From Prunella strophiata (lineage: Eukaryota; Chordata; Aves; Passeriformes; Prunellidae): 64,000 nt of DNA. Made by a program: the position numbers and the translations under genes. The notes under the pieces were generated by a model. That model did not search any database, was not told the origin of the DNA, and saw only the letters and a list, made by a program, of their open reading frames with translations. The DNA lies in contig JAZBQD010000027.1 in assembly GCA_036583965.1 (NCBI GenBank), forward strand, positions 21,565,001 to 21,629,000. The letters are read 5' to 3'. This document shows positions 27,091 through 36,700 of the stretch, piece by piece. The number at the start of each line of letters is the position of its first letter. The stretch's first letter is position 1.

Positions 27091-27999
27091 GTAAGTCTGC
27101 TTGGAGTATCTCAAGGCTGACAGAGTGAATGAGAGAAATGACAGGTTTCTTATCTTGATAACTGAGGGACAAAGTTGGCTTTCCATACGAGTGTCCTACT
27201 GCCCTTCATGCTTGGACTGGCTTATATGCATCCCAGCTTACCATTAAACACAGACACCCTGAATAAAGGGACAGACTCATTTCTCATAGGCATTGACTAA
27301 TATTTTACTGCTGCTTTAAGTTTTTTGAATTCCTGGTCTGTCTTTTAGCACTTAGCTAAACCTGACAGTCCTTAACTGTCGTAATCTAATGTACATTTTG
27401 AAATTAACTGTTAGTTTACATGCTATAAAATATTTAAATTACAAAAGGAACTAGTTTTACTTAAGAAAATTTTGAAGTACAGAAAGGGCATAAAATTCCA
27501 CTTTTTTGCATCAATCAGGTATGTTTAAGATTTTAAGATCTGATCTGAGCCTTTGTACCAGTCAGGGTTATGAAAAGTACTTGCTATTTTTAGGCTGATC
27601 TCCCATAAAAGAAAATATCTTTGACAGATAAAGCCTAAAAATCGTAAGTAATCTATCCACCTTGTTCTGTTGCTTCCATTACATCAATAAGAAAAATTAG
27701 TGTTAATATGTTTAATTGCAAGTTTCTAAGCTAAGGTACCTCTGATTGCATTTTAAAACCTTACAGAAATGCAAAAAGCTTTCAAAGTAAATACTCAGAA
27801 ATTAAGCAGAATTCAATTTATATTTTATTATCCTCCAAAGAGGGCATGGACTATTAGAAAAATAGTGGGAAAGGTCTCCTGATTAACCGAACTAAGGTAA
27901 TATTTAAAAATAACAGTTTAATCTCATTTCTGGTATAAGGATGAATTATTCCCGTCCATGCAGCTCAAGCACTGAGCACCATCAGAACAGGTTTTGCCG
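27091..27999. other. Upstream flank of ZNF281
   Basis: AT-rich DNA between the 42-nt exon-like island and the CpG island. No continuation exon for the TM7-like peptide (expected to begin with V-R or V-Q codons after an acceptor) was found. Confidence 0.55.
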
Positions 28000-28666
28000 T
28001 GCCAGTGGGCCGAAGAGCCGCGGGGGCTGAGCTGCAGGTGAGGTGTCCCAGCCCGCCGGGGCCGGGGCTGCGCTCGGAGCTCCCGGGAAGGGCAGGGACC
28101 GCAGCCGCGCTCCCCGGTGTGTGCGGGCGGGGAGCTGGGAGCAGCTCGAGTCAGGTGTGCCCGATGGGTGCATCCCACTACACCACCGGCAGTGCTTCAG
28201 GGAGCCCCGCGGCTCCTTCTCTCCGTGCCGCTACGTGCATCTCATGTCACCGGTTTGGGATCAAGCAGCAACACCCTCGAGCCTTTGTTAAAACCTCAAT
28301 TTCAGCCTTTCTGCATCGGCCGCTCCTCCGCGCGGGTGACGAGCGCTGCCGAGCCCGCAGCGCTGCCCGCTCGGAGTTCGCACCGCCCGGGACCGGCCCT
28401 GCCGCGCGTTCCGGAGCAGCACCTGCGCTCTGCTGCCGGGCTGCGCCCGCCCCGCCGCGGGGAGCGGCGCTGCCCGGTCCCGTTATGCGGCTGTGCCGGC
28501 GGCGGCGGCCGCGCCCGGCTCTGCCCGCGGGGCTCCCGCGGCTCCGGGAGCGCGGCCCGGCCCGGCCCCGCGCGGCCAGCGCCCACCCCGCGCCCCCCGC
28601 GCCGCGCCTGCGCGCCCGCCGCCCGTGCGGCCGGGGCTCCCAGCGTGCCGCGCGGCGCGCATGTGC

Positions 28667-28678
28667 GGCGGGGCGGGC
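28667..28678 (+). promoter_or_regulatory. GC box (Sp/KLF-type site) in the ZNF281 promoter
   Basis: GGCGGGGCGGGC is a full Sp1/KLF consensus about 250 bp before the start codon. It lies where a TATA-less CpG-island promoter would place its proximal activator site. GC boxes are also close to the G-rich sequences bound by ZNF281 itself, so self-regulation is possible but unproven. Confidence 0.5.
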
Positions 28679-28741
28679 GCTGCTAATTCCATTGTGGAGC
28701 GGACGCGGCGATATTTGTAACTGGCGGCGGCGGCGGGAGCC

Positions 28742-28885
28742 GTAAGTGCAGCCGGGCCGGGGCCGCCGCGGGCGCGGGGCGGGAGGCGGCGATGCGCCCG
28801 GGCGGCGGCTGCCGGGCCGCCGAGGGAGCCGCCCGCTGAGCCGGCGCGGTCCGGCCGGCTGGCGGGCGGGCGGCGGGTCCCGCAG
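28742..28885 (+). other. ZNF281: Possible short GC-rich 5' UTR intron of ZNF281
   Basis: A near-consensus donor GCC|GTAAGT follows the (GGC)n stretch at 28741/28742, and a CCGCAG acceptor ends at 28885, 43 bases before the start codon. Splicing would remove 144 nt. Human ZNF281 is reported with a non-coding first exon followed by one exon carrying the whole coding region, so a 5' UTR intron is expected. The acceptor has a poor pyrimidine tract, so its exact position is uncertain. Confidence 0.4.
28792..28839 (+). other. 15-codon upstream ORF inside the putative 5' UTR intron
   Basis: An ATG at 28792 opens a 15-codon frame ending in TGA at 28837-28839, out of frame with the main start. If the 5' intron is retained, this upstream ORF would precede the ZNF281 start; if spliced, it is removed. 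The peptide is Gly/Arg/Ala-rich and is probably meaningful only as a regulatory uORF. Confidence 0.3.
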
Positions 28886-28928
28886 CCCCTCTGGGCCGCG
28901 CCTCCTCTCCGGCCCGCCTTCCCGGGGG

Positions 28929-31547
28929 ATGAAACTCGGCAGCGGCTTCCTCGGCGGCGGCAAGAGGGCGGCGGCCATGGAGCCGACGTTCCCCCCCGGC
29001 ATGGTGATGTTCAACCACCGCCTGCCCCCGGTCACCAGCTTCGCCCGGGCGGCCGCGCCCCCCGCGGCGGCCCAGCACCCCCCGCAGTGCGTGTTACCTC
29101 CGGCCGCCGCCGCCGCTTCCTCCACGGCGGCGGGCGAGCCCCCGGCGCCTCCGCCCCCGCAGGACGTGACTTTCAAGAAGGAGCCGGCGGGGGCTTTCCC
29201 CTCCGCGCCCTCCTCGCAGAGGAGCCCCTGGGGCTTCCTGCAGTCCCTGGTGAGCATCAAGCAAGAGAAGCCCAGCGAGCAGGAGGAGGAGCAGCAGTCG
29301 CAGCACCATCACCACTACGGGGGGCTTTTCGGGGGAGCGGCGGAGGAGAGACCCCCCGGCCTGGGCAGCGGCGAAGGAAGCGGCCAGAGCGTGATCCAGG
29401 ACCTCAGCCTTCTTCACCACCTGCACCAGCATCCCCACCGAGACCTGCTGCTGACCGGCAGAGGCGAGGGCGCTCCAGGGAGCGCGGGTGAGCCAAAGCA
29501 CGACGCCCAGGTCAAGAAGGCAAAGAGGCCAAAGCCAGAAACTCAGGGAATCAAAGCCAAGCGGAAGCCGAGCTCTTCATCCAAACCCCCCCTGGTGGGA
29601 GATGGGGAAGGTGCCGTGGCGTCCCCCAGCCAGAAACCTCACGTCTGCGAACACTGCAGTGCTGCCTTCAGGAGCTCCTATCACTTGCGCAGGCACGTGC
29701 TCATCCACACCGGGGAGAGGCCTTTCCAGTGCAGCCAGTGCAGCATGGGCTTCATCCAGAAGTACCTGCTGCAGAGACACGAGAAGATCCACAGCAGGGA
29801 GAAGCCTTTTGGGTGTGACCAGTGCAGTATGAAGTTCATCCAGAAGTACCACATGGAAAGACACAAGAGGACGCATAGTGGAGAAAAGCCATACAAATGT
29901 GACACTTGTCAGCAGTATTTTTCGAGGACTGATAGACTGTTAAAGCACAGAAGAACATGTGGTGAAGCCATAGGTAAAGCAGGGGCTGGAATGGAGCCCG
30001 GATCATCAAACAGCATGGGTAGCTTGGCTGCGTTGTCTCAGGGAAATACAAGTTCCTCAAGGAGAAAAAGTAAAACAAAAAATACATCCACTGAAAACAA
30101 AGGAAGCAAGTGTAGCAGCAAAATAGCTGAATCTCAAGTTACAAGTAATGTGGCCATGCCAAGTTATGCAGTTGATATTCCTATTGTGTCTTCCAGTGGT
30201 GGTCTAGTTGGCACAGGCGTAGAAGAACTTCAGAAAAAGGTGCCAAAATTGGTCTTGAAAAAAACGAGCAGAAAACAAGGAGACAAAAACTACCTTAATT
30301 TTGTATCACCACTGCCAGATATTTTGGGGCAAAAACCACTGTCTGGGAAACAGAGTGGCTCTCTAGGCCTAGTAGCCAATACCAGTGTAGAATCTATTGG
30401 CCTTCTCCAAAGTACAGGTGGTAAACCGGGTCAAATAAGTAGCAATTATGATGATGCCATGCAGTTTTCAAAGAAAAGAAGATACTTACAAACTGCAAGC
30501 AGTAACAGTGCCTTTTCACTCAATGTGGGACACATGACTTCCCAGCAGTCTGTCATCCAGTCTCCAGGAGTTAGCGTTATGGATAACGAAGCTCCTTTAT
30601 CTCTCATTGATTCAGCATCTTTAAACAGCGAAATAAAGTCTTGCCACGACAAGTCTGGTATTCCTGATGAAGTCCTGCAGAGCCTTTTGGACCAGTACTC
30701 TCACAAATCGGAAGGCCAGAAGGAAGATCCTTTCAGTATAACTGAACAGCGTGTGGACTTGCACACCTCAGGAGAACATTCAGACATGGTTCAGGAAGAA
30801 AACTTGAGCCCTAATTCTCAAACAGTTTCAAATGATAAGGCAAGCATGTTGCAAGAATACTCAAAATACCTCCAACAAGCCTTTGAAAGAACAACCAACA
30901 GCACTGGTTTTGCTTTTGGGCCCAGTTTCCAGTTTGTTAGCTTGTCTTCAACTCTCCATAACCACACTCTGTTTCCAGACAAACAGATATACACTACATC
31001 TCCACTTGAGTGTGGCTTCAGCCAATCCGTTACCTCAGTATTGCCAACTGCGTTGCCAAAACCTCCATTTGGGATGTTGCTTGGCTCTCAGCCAGGCTTT
31101 TATTTGTCTGCTTTGGAGGCTTCGCATCAACAGTTGACTCCTTCTCAAGAGCTGGACGATCTCATCGATCCGCAGAAAAACTTAGAGACTTCATCGAACT
31201 ACCAGTCGACATCTCAGAAACTGACTGGCCAGAAGGAACAGAAAAACTTAGAATCCTCAACGAGCTTTCAGATCCCATCTCAGGAGTTAACCAGCCAGAT
31301 AGATCCTCAGAAGGACATTGAGCCTAGAGCAACCTACCAGATCGAGAACTTTGCACAAGCGTTTGGTTCTCAGTTCAAGTCGGGCAGCAGGGTGCCAATG
31401 ACTTTTATCACTAACTCTAATGGAGAAGTGGACCATAGAGTAAGGACTTCAGTGTCAGATTTCTCAGGGTATACAAATATGATGTCTGATGTAAGTGAGC
31501 CATGTAGTACACGAGTAAAAACCCCAACCAGCCAGAGTTACAGGTAA
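28929..31547 (+). CDS. ZNF281: Zinc finger protein 281 (ZNF281), complete, single coding exon
   Basis: Nuclear C2H2 transcription factor. Family knowledge: it binds G/C-rich promoter boxes, acts with the pluripotency network (NANOG, OCT4, SOX2) and NuRD, and promotes epithelial-mesenchymal transition downstream of SNAI1 and MYC. Seen here: 872 aa (human about 895), opening [11 protein letters not shown] and ending in TSQSYR as in other vertebrates. Four tandem fingers: C240-C243-H256-H260, C268-C271-H284-H288, C296-C299-H312-H316, and a variant CCHC fourth finger C324-C327-H340-C344, joined by TGERPF, SREKPF and SGEKPY linkers. N-terminal to them are SUMO-type motifs FKKE (K83) and IKQE (K111), a His run (126-129) and basic clusters (about 196-202 and 209-213), likely nuclear signals. 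The long C-terminal part is low-complexity but strongly family-like. The glycine-rich N-terminal spacer is much shorter than in human. The ATG at 28929 was chosen because family similarity begins there; a second in-frame ATG (M17, 28977) has the better Kozak context. No frame break; clearly functional. Confidence 0.97.
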   Translation: MKLGSGFLGGGKRAAAMEPTFPPGMVMFNHRLPPVTSFARAAAPPAAAQHPPQCVLPPAAAAASSTAAGEPPAPPPPQDVTFKKEPAGAFPSAPSSQRSPWGFLQSLVSIKQEKPSEQEEEQQSQHHHHYGGLFGGAAEERPPGLGSGEGSGQSVIQDLSLLHHLHQHPHRDLLLTGRGEGAPGSAGEPKHDAQVKKAKRPKPETQGIKAKRKPSSSSKPPLVGDGEGAVASPSQKPHVCEHCSAAFRSSYHLRRHVLIHTGERPFQCSQCSMGFIQKYLLQRHEKIHSREKPFGCDQCSMKFIQKYHMERHKRTHSGEKPYKCDTCQQYFSRTDRLLKHRRTCGEAIGKAGAGMEPGSSNSMGSLAALSQGNTSSSRRKSKTKNTSTENKGSKCSSKIAESQVTSNVAMPSYAVDIPIVSSSGGLVGTGVEELQKKVPKLVLKKTSRKQGDKNYLNFVSPLPDILGQKPLSGKQSGSLGLVANTSVESIGLLQSTGGKPGQISSNYDDAMQFSKKRRYLQTASSNSAFSLNVGHMTSQQSVIQSPGVSVMDNEAPLSLIDSASLNSEIKSCHDKSGIPDEVLQSLLDQYSHKSEGQKEDPFSITEQRVDLHTSGEHSDMVQEENLSPNSQTVSNDKASMLQEYSKYLQQAFERTTNSTGFAFGPSFQFVSLSSTLHNHTLFPDKQIYTTSPLECGFSQSVTSVLPTALPKPPFGMLLGSQPGFYLSALEASHQQLTPSQELDDLIDPQKNLETSSNYQSTSQKLTGQKEQKNLESSTSFQIPSQELTSQIDPQKDIEPRATYQIENFAQAFGSQFKSGSRVPMTFITNSNGEVDHRVRTSVSDFSGYTNMMSDVSEPCSTRVKTPTSQSYR

Positions 31548-31607
31548 GGTCCTGACTCTGACCAGGCTGTGGGGGTCTTCTTAATGTAATTTGTTTTACT
31601 TTGACAA

Positions 31608-31615
31608 CACTGCCA
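31608..31615 (+). promoter_or_regulatory. miR-34/449 8-mer seed match in the ZNF281 3' UTR
   Basis: CACTGCCA is the 8-mer target for the miR-34a/449 seed (GGCAGUG), 60 nt after the stop codon. ZNF281 is an established direct miR-34a target in mammals, in a loop with SNAI1, so this copy probably preserves that regulation. Confidence 0.65.
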
Positions 31616-32464
31616 TTGGAATGTTTCTACACGGTCCTTTTAAGAATAATGTAACATGCCCTTTCAATGCAACTTTTCATATTTAGTTTATTTTGTTAGT
31701 GTGATTTTTTTAGCTCTGTTTATTATGGTTTTTAATCAAAAATCAATAGTTTTAAAAAATAGCGTTTTTGTTCAAGTGACAATGTTTAGCAATCAAATTT
31801 ACATTATGTAGATTGTCAGGGAATAGCCCAAGATTTTAAAATGCAAAAAATTAACTTTGTTCCTAGGACTAAAGTTTATTCTAATTGCTTTACTCTCAGG
31901 AAAGTGTAATGAAGCATGGGAATTCTATGCACCGCAAGTGTATTGGAACTTCCAATTTACAGATGATGACAAATATATCTCAGCTTTTTGAGGAAGGGAT
32001 CTTTGACATTTCAAATTGCTGTCTCTTACGTCAGCTGATCTGAAAGAATTTTGCTACCTAAATCTTGTTGTTTTTTAAAAGTACTCCTGTTCTTCCAGGT
32101 GACGCTCATTCCAGGCAGGTGGAGCAAATACTCTCGGGTCTGCACGGTGAGCCCGGCACGGTAGCTTTAATCTGAACAGTAATGTCCCCAGAACTTCTGT
32201 GTAAGACTGTAATTCCCTAAAGAGATTCTGTTGACACAAACCTGTGAGAACAAAATGTGTGCAGCTGGTTCATGTCATTGGAACCCCAACTTGAAACTAC
32301 AGTCCTAATCCAGATAGGGTTTTGGGATACATTATTTGTTACACACGGTTCAAAAAAAGTCCATCTCCTGCTCTTCCCCTTTTCACATTCTTTTTAGTGT
32401 AAGGGGTTCCCTCTATTTTACTGTGTTCCTGGTTCCTCTGGACTTGATCTTGGTTGTCTACCTG

Positions 32465-32512
32465 CCCCCTCCTCCCCACCTCCCCTTCCCCTTTTCTTTC
32501 CCTTTTCCCTAC
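32465..32512 (+). promoter_or_regulatory. CU-rich tract in the ZNF281 3' UTR
   Basis: A nearly pure pyrimidine run of about 48 nt made of CCTCC, CCCTTCC and TTTCCC blocks. Such tracts bind PTB or poly(C)-binding proteins in mRNA, so it may affect stability or poly(A) choice. The tract is plainly visible; its function is inference. Confidence 0.4.
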
Positions 32513-32951
32513 TCACTCTCTCATCCCAACGTAATAGCTAGCATTTTAAAAGATTTACATTCCAGAAAGTGCATGTCTTACGATGTGCTTTCTGATGTCT
32601 TATGACATCAGGTGATGAACTATGAACACCCACCTGTTTTAGAACTATGTTGAGGTTTCCATGTACGATCAGAAATAATCTACTCCCAACTGTACATAGT
32701 GAGGCCCCTGTCCTGCATCAGGATCAGCTACCACAGAGCCCTGTGCCCAGCAGTGTCACGGTGGTGTCACTGGAGCTCTTTATGGAGAGGGGGGCTTGCA
32801 GCAGTTCATCATGGCAGGCTTTTAGGGCCTAAGGCTGCAATTCCATCAAAGGATTCTGGTGATGGCATCAACTACAAAAGAGTGGCTTGTTAATATCAAC
32901 AGAACTTTTCTTTGGAATTATTGCCTTACTTTATGTATATTTTGTGGTACA

Positions 32952-32960
32952 TTATTTATT
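32952..32960 (+). promoter_or_regulatory. AU-rich nonamer upstream of the proximal poly(A) site
   Basis: TTATTTATT matches the UUAUUUAWW destabilising nonamer bound by TTP and HuR families. It lies in both the short and long predicted 3' UTR forms. Confidence 0.4.
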
Positions 32961-33242
32961 ATATGTGAATCCTGATTAATGCCTGTGGAGCCATGGAAAC
33001 CTGCTAGAAATACTGGTGGCCATTCAAAGCTGCTGAAACGCAGTGGCACTGCTCTAAACCACTTTTTGCAAATGAATTTTTTGATTAGTTTTTTTAATGT
33101 AATTTTGGTGATGTTTATGATGATGGTTTTTTATGTACTCTTGGTGATGTTTCAGTCTTATGTACTTTTCTGTTGTCAGGAAGGTACCAGTGGTTGTTTG
33201 CAGTCTTATTGTGTAATCAGCCTATTACAGGCTTCCATGTAT

Positions 33243-33248
33243 AATAAA
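33243..33248 (+). terminator. ZNF281: Proximal poly(A) signal of ZNF281
   Basis: Canonical AATAAA about 1.7 kb after the stop codon, followed within 50 nt by G/T-rich sequence (GTGCAAGTGT, AAGTGGTGTAT) suited to CstF binding. Probably an alternative, shorter 3' end. Confidence 0.5.
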
Positions 33249-33466
33249 GTTATTAACATTGTGCAAGTGTAAAACACTTCTGTTATGAAAGTGGTGTATT
33301 ATTAAAGGAATTGTTACAAAAATCCTGGGTAATTTCTCCTGTTGTCCCTCACCACTATGAATAGAAACCTGAGCCCATTCGTGATCTCTTTTGCTAGTAA
33401 ACTTTTTTTCCCCCCTCACTAACCTAGAGTTTGTTCTCATAGAATCTGTGTAACTCCATTAACTTT

Positions 33467-33475
33467 TTATTTATA
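33467..33475 (+). promoter_or_regulatory. AU-rich nonamer between the two poly(A) signals
   Basis: TTATTTATA matches UUAUUUAWW. It would be present only in transcripts that use the distal poly(A) signal, so isoform choice could change mRNA stability. Confidence 0.35.
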
Positions 33476-33695
33476 CTTGATTCTGTATTTCATGCTATTT
33501 CAGTTTAAATAATCAAACAGCAGCTGTTCTCTAAACACAGAACCCAGCCTGTTATCAGGGATGGAGCAGTCCGTAACCACTGTGTCGGCTTTTTTAGTAC
33601 CTTTTCTTTTGTTTTACAGAGGTTTTAATTTACATTCTTTATATTGTGTGTAGTAGAAGTTGCATATGTATTGTTCTGGCTGTTTGCTTTAACTT

Positions 33696-33701
33696 AATAA
33701 A
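33696..33701 (+). terminator. ZNF281: Distal, probably main, poly(A) signal of ZNF281
   Basis: Canonical AATAAA preceded by a TGTATTGTTCTGGCTGTTTG stretch of UGUA/U-rich type (CFIm-like upstream elements). Cleavage is expected near 33715-33725. Beyond it I see no further transcript-like feature until the CR1 copy near 39.7 kb. Confidence 0.6.
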
Positions 33702-33724
33702 ACCCATTATTCACGAAATCATAA

Positions 33725-36700
33725 AGGCATCACTTCTATTATCCAATCATGCTTTTGAGAGCTTAGTAAGGAAACATTAGGAGATAAAATTTTGAGAAGG
33801 AATAATATAATTTACTGGAAGGTTTTCAGTTTGTTTTCTTCAGTTTCCTTTTGAGTCAAATAATCAAAATGTGCTATTTTAGACACCAGGAGTCTAATTC
33901 ATACCTTTAGCTTAGCAAAGCTTAACAAATTTCCTGAAGTTAAAATGTTTATACAGCCTCATCTTTTCAAATCTGTGATTTTAGTTAAAAATATCTAAAT
34001 TGCATATTGGTAACTGCAAAGACTTTTCATAATTGCTCGAAGTTCAGAATGACAGATACATAATATAGTAATTTAGTTCAAGGTAAAGATTGTAGAAAAT
34101 CCTGTATCTGCTTTTTTGGGGGTCTTACTTGGTTGTAATTTCACCCTCCTGTTAATCCCTGCATTATAATGAAAGTGGTGTAAAAGTAGTACTACAGCAA
34201 AATACTTTAAAAGCATTTTAGGTAATCTGAAGGTAGGTTGTGGATTTACTTAGTCTGTATTTTTCTTCAACTTCACATGTGTATTTGAATGAAGGCAATG
34301 ACATGGATGAGAAAAATCCTTGGCATGTTGAAAAACAAGCACAAAAACCTTACAAAAAGCAAATATGGAATATGCTCAATGTCTAATATTCAGAACACTT
34401 GCTAGCAATAATTTAAAAGTATGATGGGAAAATGTAGTGGGATTTTATAAGCTCTTTGCACAGCTTAGTCATTCAAACGTGTTTCTAAATAGAGCAGAAC
34501 AAAACCTTTTTCTACTTTATTATGGAGTTAAAATTTTATTGTAATGAAGGTAGGGGTATGTTAAAATTGCATGGAAATTGGGCTGTGGCTTTACCTGGTG
34601 CATATCTGAAAACTACATAGTAGCAGTTAACCCACATGAACTTTATTTAGGGATGTGTTGGTGAGAGAAGGAAAAGGGAAAGCAAAATGGCTCTTGAATT
34701 CTTTTCCACTTTATTTGAAGGTTTAGTTTGTTGTTTTTAAAGGAGTTATGGGAGGGGAATGATAACCTGCTGCTACCAGTAACAGGACTGTAAAGAAGAA
34801 TTCATACATGTAATGACAGAAGATGGTGCATAAAGTGTCACACTTCCTCTTAGGGTAGTTCACATAACATGACTGCCTTGGAACCTAGTGCACTATGATA
34901 CCTTGGACTGTGATTGCACCTCTGTGTCCCAAGCCACTGAAAGTGCATGTCTGACCTGCCTGCATATGATCTAGAAGAGCTAACTAAAATTTGTTCTAGT
35001 TCCTGAATTACTTCAAATGGGTACAAACTTGTGGGAGAAATATTAGATTAAGCAACTGAAATGAAAGGAGAATGAAAAAAACAAGTGAAAACAGAATGGT
35101 GTGAAGGGTATGGAATTTCAGGTTGATGGACTACTGATGAAGAAAAGCAGCTTGATGCCTCATGGAGACCTTGAGAAGCTACTGGAATAATTCAATGTAT
35201 TCTGTTAGTGGTTTTGTTGTTGTTTCAATTGTTTGGTCTTCCCCTCACCCCCAGCATTATATGCTTGATAACAGTGTATCTGTCTGAATGATGCTTCTGA
35301 TGGTTTTTTTTCTCACCAACTAGAAATCAGTCTTGTTCATGTGAGGCTGCTGTAGTGGCTGTGGAAATGTTTGTAACACCCGGGAAGATACATGTGGGAA
35401 TGTGTAAGTTACCAGCTCGATGCTCTAGTGGTTGAAGAGAATCAGGTCACTTTAAAATCAAAGATCCTGTTTGCAGCCCCTGCTGACTAACAGCTTTCAA
35501 CATTTGAGCTGTAATTTTCCAGTCTGTCTGTCTCATGCTCTATGCACTGTCTTTCTCTGGGAAACTTCTGCAAAAATTGCCCATGTATTTCCTAAAATTA
35601 GATTAAGGAAGAAAAGTTTCTTGTTCCACTGGTGTTTTCATCCCATGCTTCTTCAAAACCAAATCAGAATCATCCTCCCCCAGCTAGGACTTTAGACTGT
35701 GTTGATGGATGTCCCTTGTTGAATCACTGCTTGTGAAACCTGAGAAGTTTCTGAAAAATGCTTTTATGTTCAGAAATGTGAAAGTTTGGTAGCTGTATCT
35801 CCAAAGATGATCCCTCCAGGACAAGGCGTCAGGCTATTTCAATTATTTGGTATGTTAGCCCACGTGGCAATCTTTTTTCTAATGTGTTGTTTATTGTTGT
35901 TTATTTTCTTACTGCTTATATAAATTGCAGAGTGTTCACTTTTAATGTTGTTAGGTGATTTTTGTCCAATTTTTTTGTTTGTACAAACACCTAGGAAAAT
36001 ATGGTTTACTATTGTGCACATCATTTGGAACACGGGATGTATACCCTGCTTAGCAAATGAGCAGCTCTCATACACTTTGTAATTTGTGTTGTTTGAAACA
36101 CATTTCTTGCACAGCCTCATCCTGCAGAGTCCTGCTTCGTGTTCTGAGTGTCGTCCTGCTCGTGGATACAAACAGCAAGGCAGTGCTGCTTGGAAGAAAT
36201 TCTCTGTCATCGTGTCATCAGTCTGTTGTACATTTGAGGATTGAGGAATCAACAGAAGATTCAGCTCTGGCATTTTTTTAACTTAAAATGCTTCATAATC
36301 TTTACAGTAATGTAAATTTTTGTATATAATGTACTGCTTTATTTTCGTATTGATACTTTTTAATATTTTGATTTTTAAAATTGGATATTGGATCTGGTAA
36401 TCTTAAATCCAAGCTTCTCCTTAGTAATGGGATGATGCCACACTAGAAAGCTGTCTGTGTACTTGCTGACCTGGCCTGAAATTTGCTAAAATATTGTATA
36501 GCCAGATTCAAAATGAAGAAATAATTAAGAACTGATTTAAGAATATATTTTTTAATTATTTTAATACACTCTATCTTACCTGAAATGTATCTTAAATAGT
36601 CTGTTATTTAGTGCTACAGTTAGCAAAACATTCTGTGAGCTAATGAGGCATGTAGTGATCATTATGCAGGATCTGCAACAAGCAGATATCTGCAACATAC

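Larger units (their letters stand above)
28000..29620 (+). promoter_or_regulatory. ZNF281: CpG-island promoter of ZNF281, extending into its coding region
   Basis: Base composition changes abruptly near 28000 from AT-rich to very GC- and CpG-rich, and stays so through the 5' UTR and the N-terminal third of the coding region, then falls back before the zinc fingers end. No TATA box is visible, which fits a broad housekeeping-type start. Between about 28590 and 28680 there are GC boxes and GCGC-type NRF1-like sequences. The most probable transcription start lies around 28650-28700, just 5' of a (GGC)n stretch at about 28724-28735; the exact start cannot be read from sequence. The long open frames on both strands here are produced by the lack of A/T-rich stop codons. 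Confidence 0.85.
31548..33720 (+). other. ZNF281: ZNF281 3' untranslated region
   Basis: AT-rich sequence from the stop codon to just past the distal AATAAA at 33696. The length of about 2.15 kb (distal) or about 1.7 kb (proximal signal) suits a ZNF281-type mRNA. No long open frame in the sense direction looks like a protein. It contains a miR-34-type site, a CU-rich tract, AU-rich elements and two poly(A) signals, listed separately. The end position is inferred as 15-25 nt after the distal hexamer. Confidence 0.75.

Noticed and set aside
27999..28745. 248-codon sense frame before ZNF281
   Set aside because: CpG-island composition artefact, Ala/Arg/Pro-rich, no family resemblance.
28746..28928. 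In-frame 61-codon N-terminal extension of ZNF281
   Set aside because: It opens with GTG rather than ATG, runs through a putative intron, and has no counterpart in other ZNF281 proteins; it is open because the island lacks stop codons.
28247..29260. 337-codon antisense open frame over the ZNF281 promoter
   Set aside because: Low-complexity Arg/Ala/Gly/Pro composition produced by GC-rich DNA opposite the real gene; no domain.
36682..36693. 12-bp perfect palindrome GCAGATATCTGC
   Set aside because: A palindrome of this size is expected by chance in 64 kb and has no associated structure.
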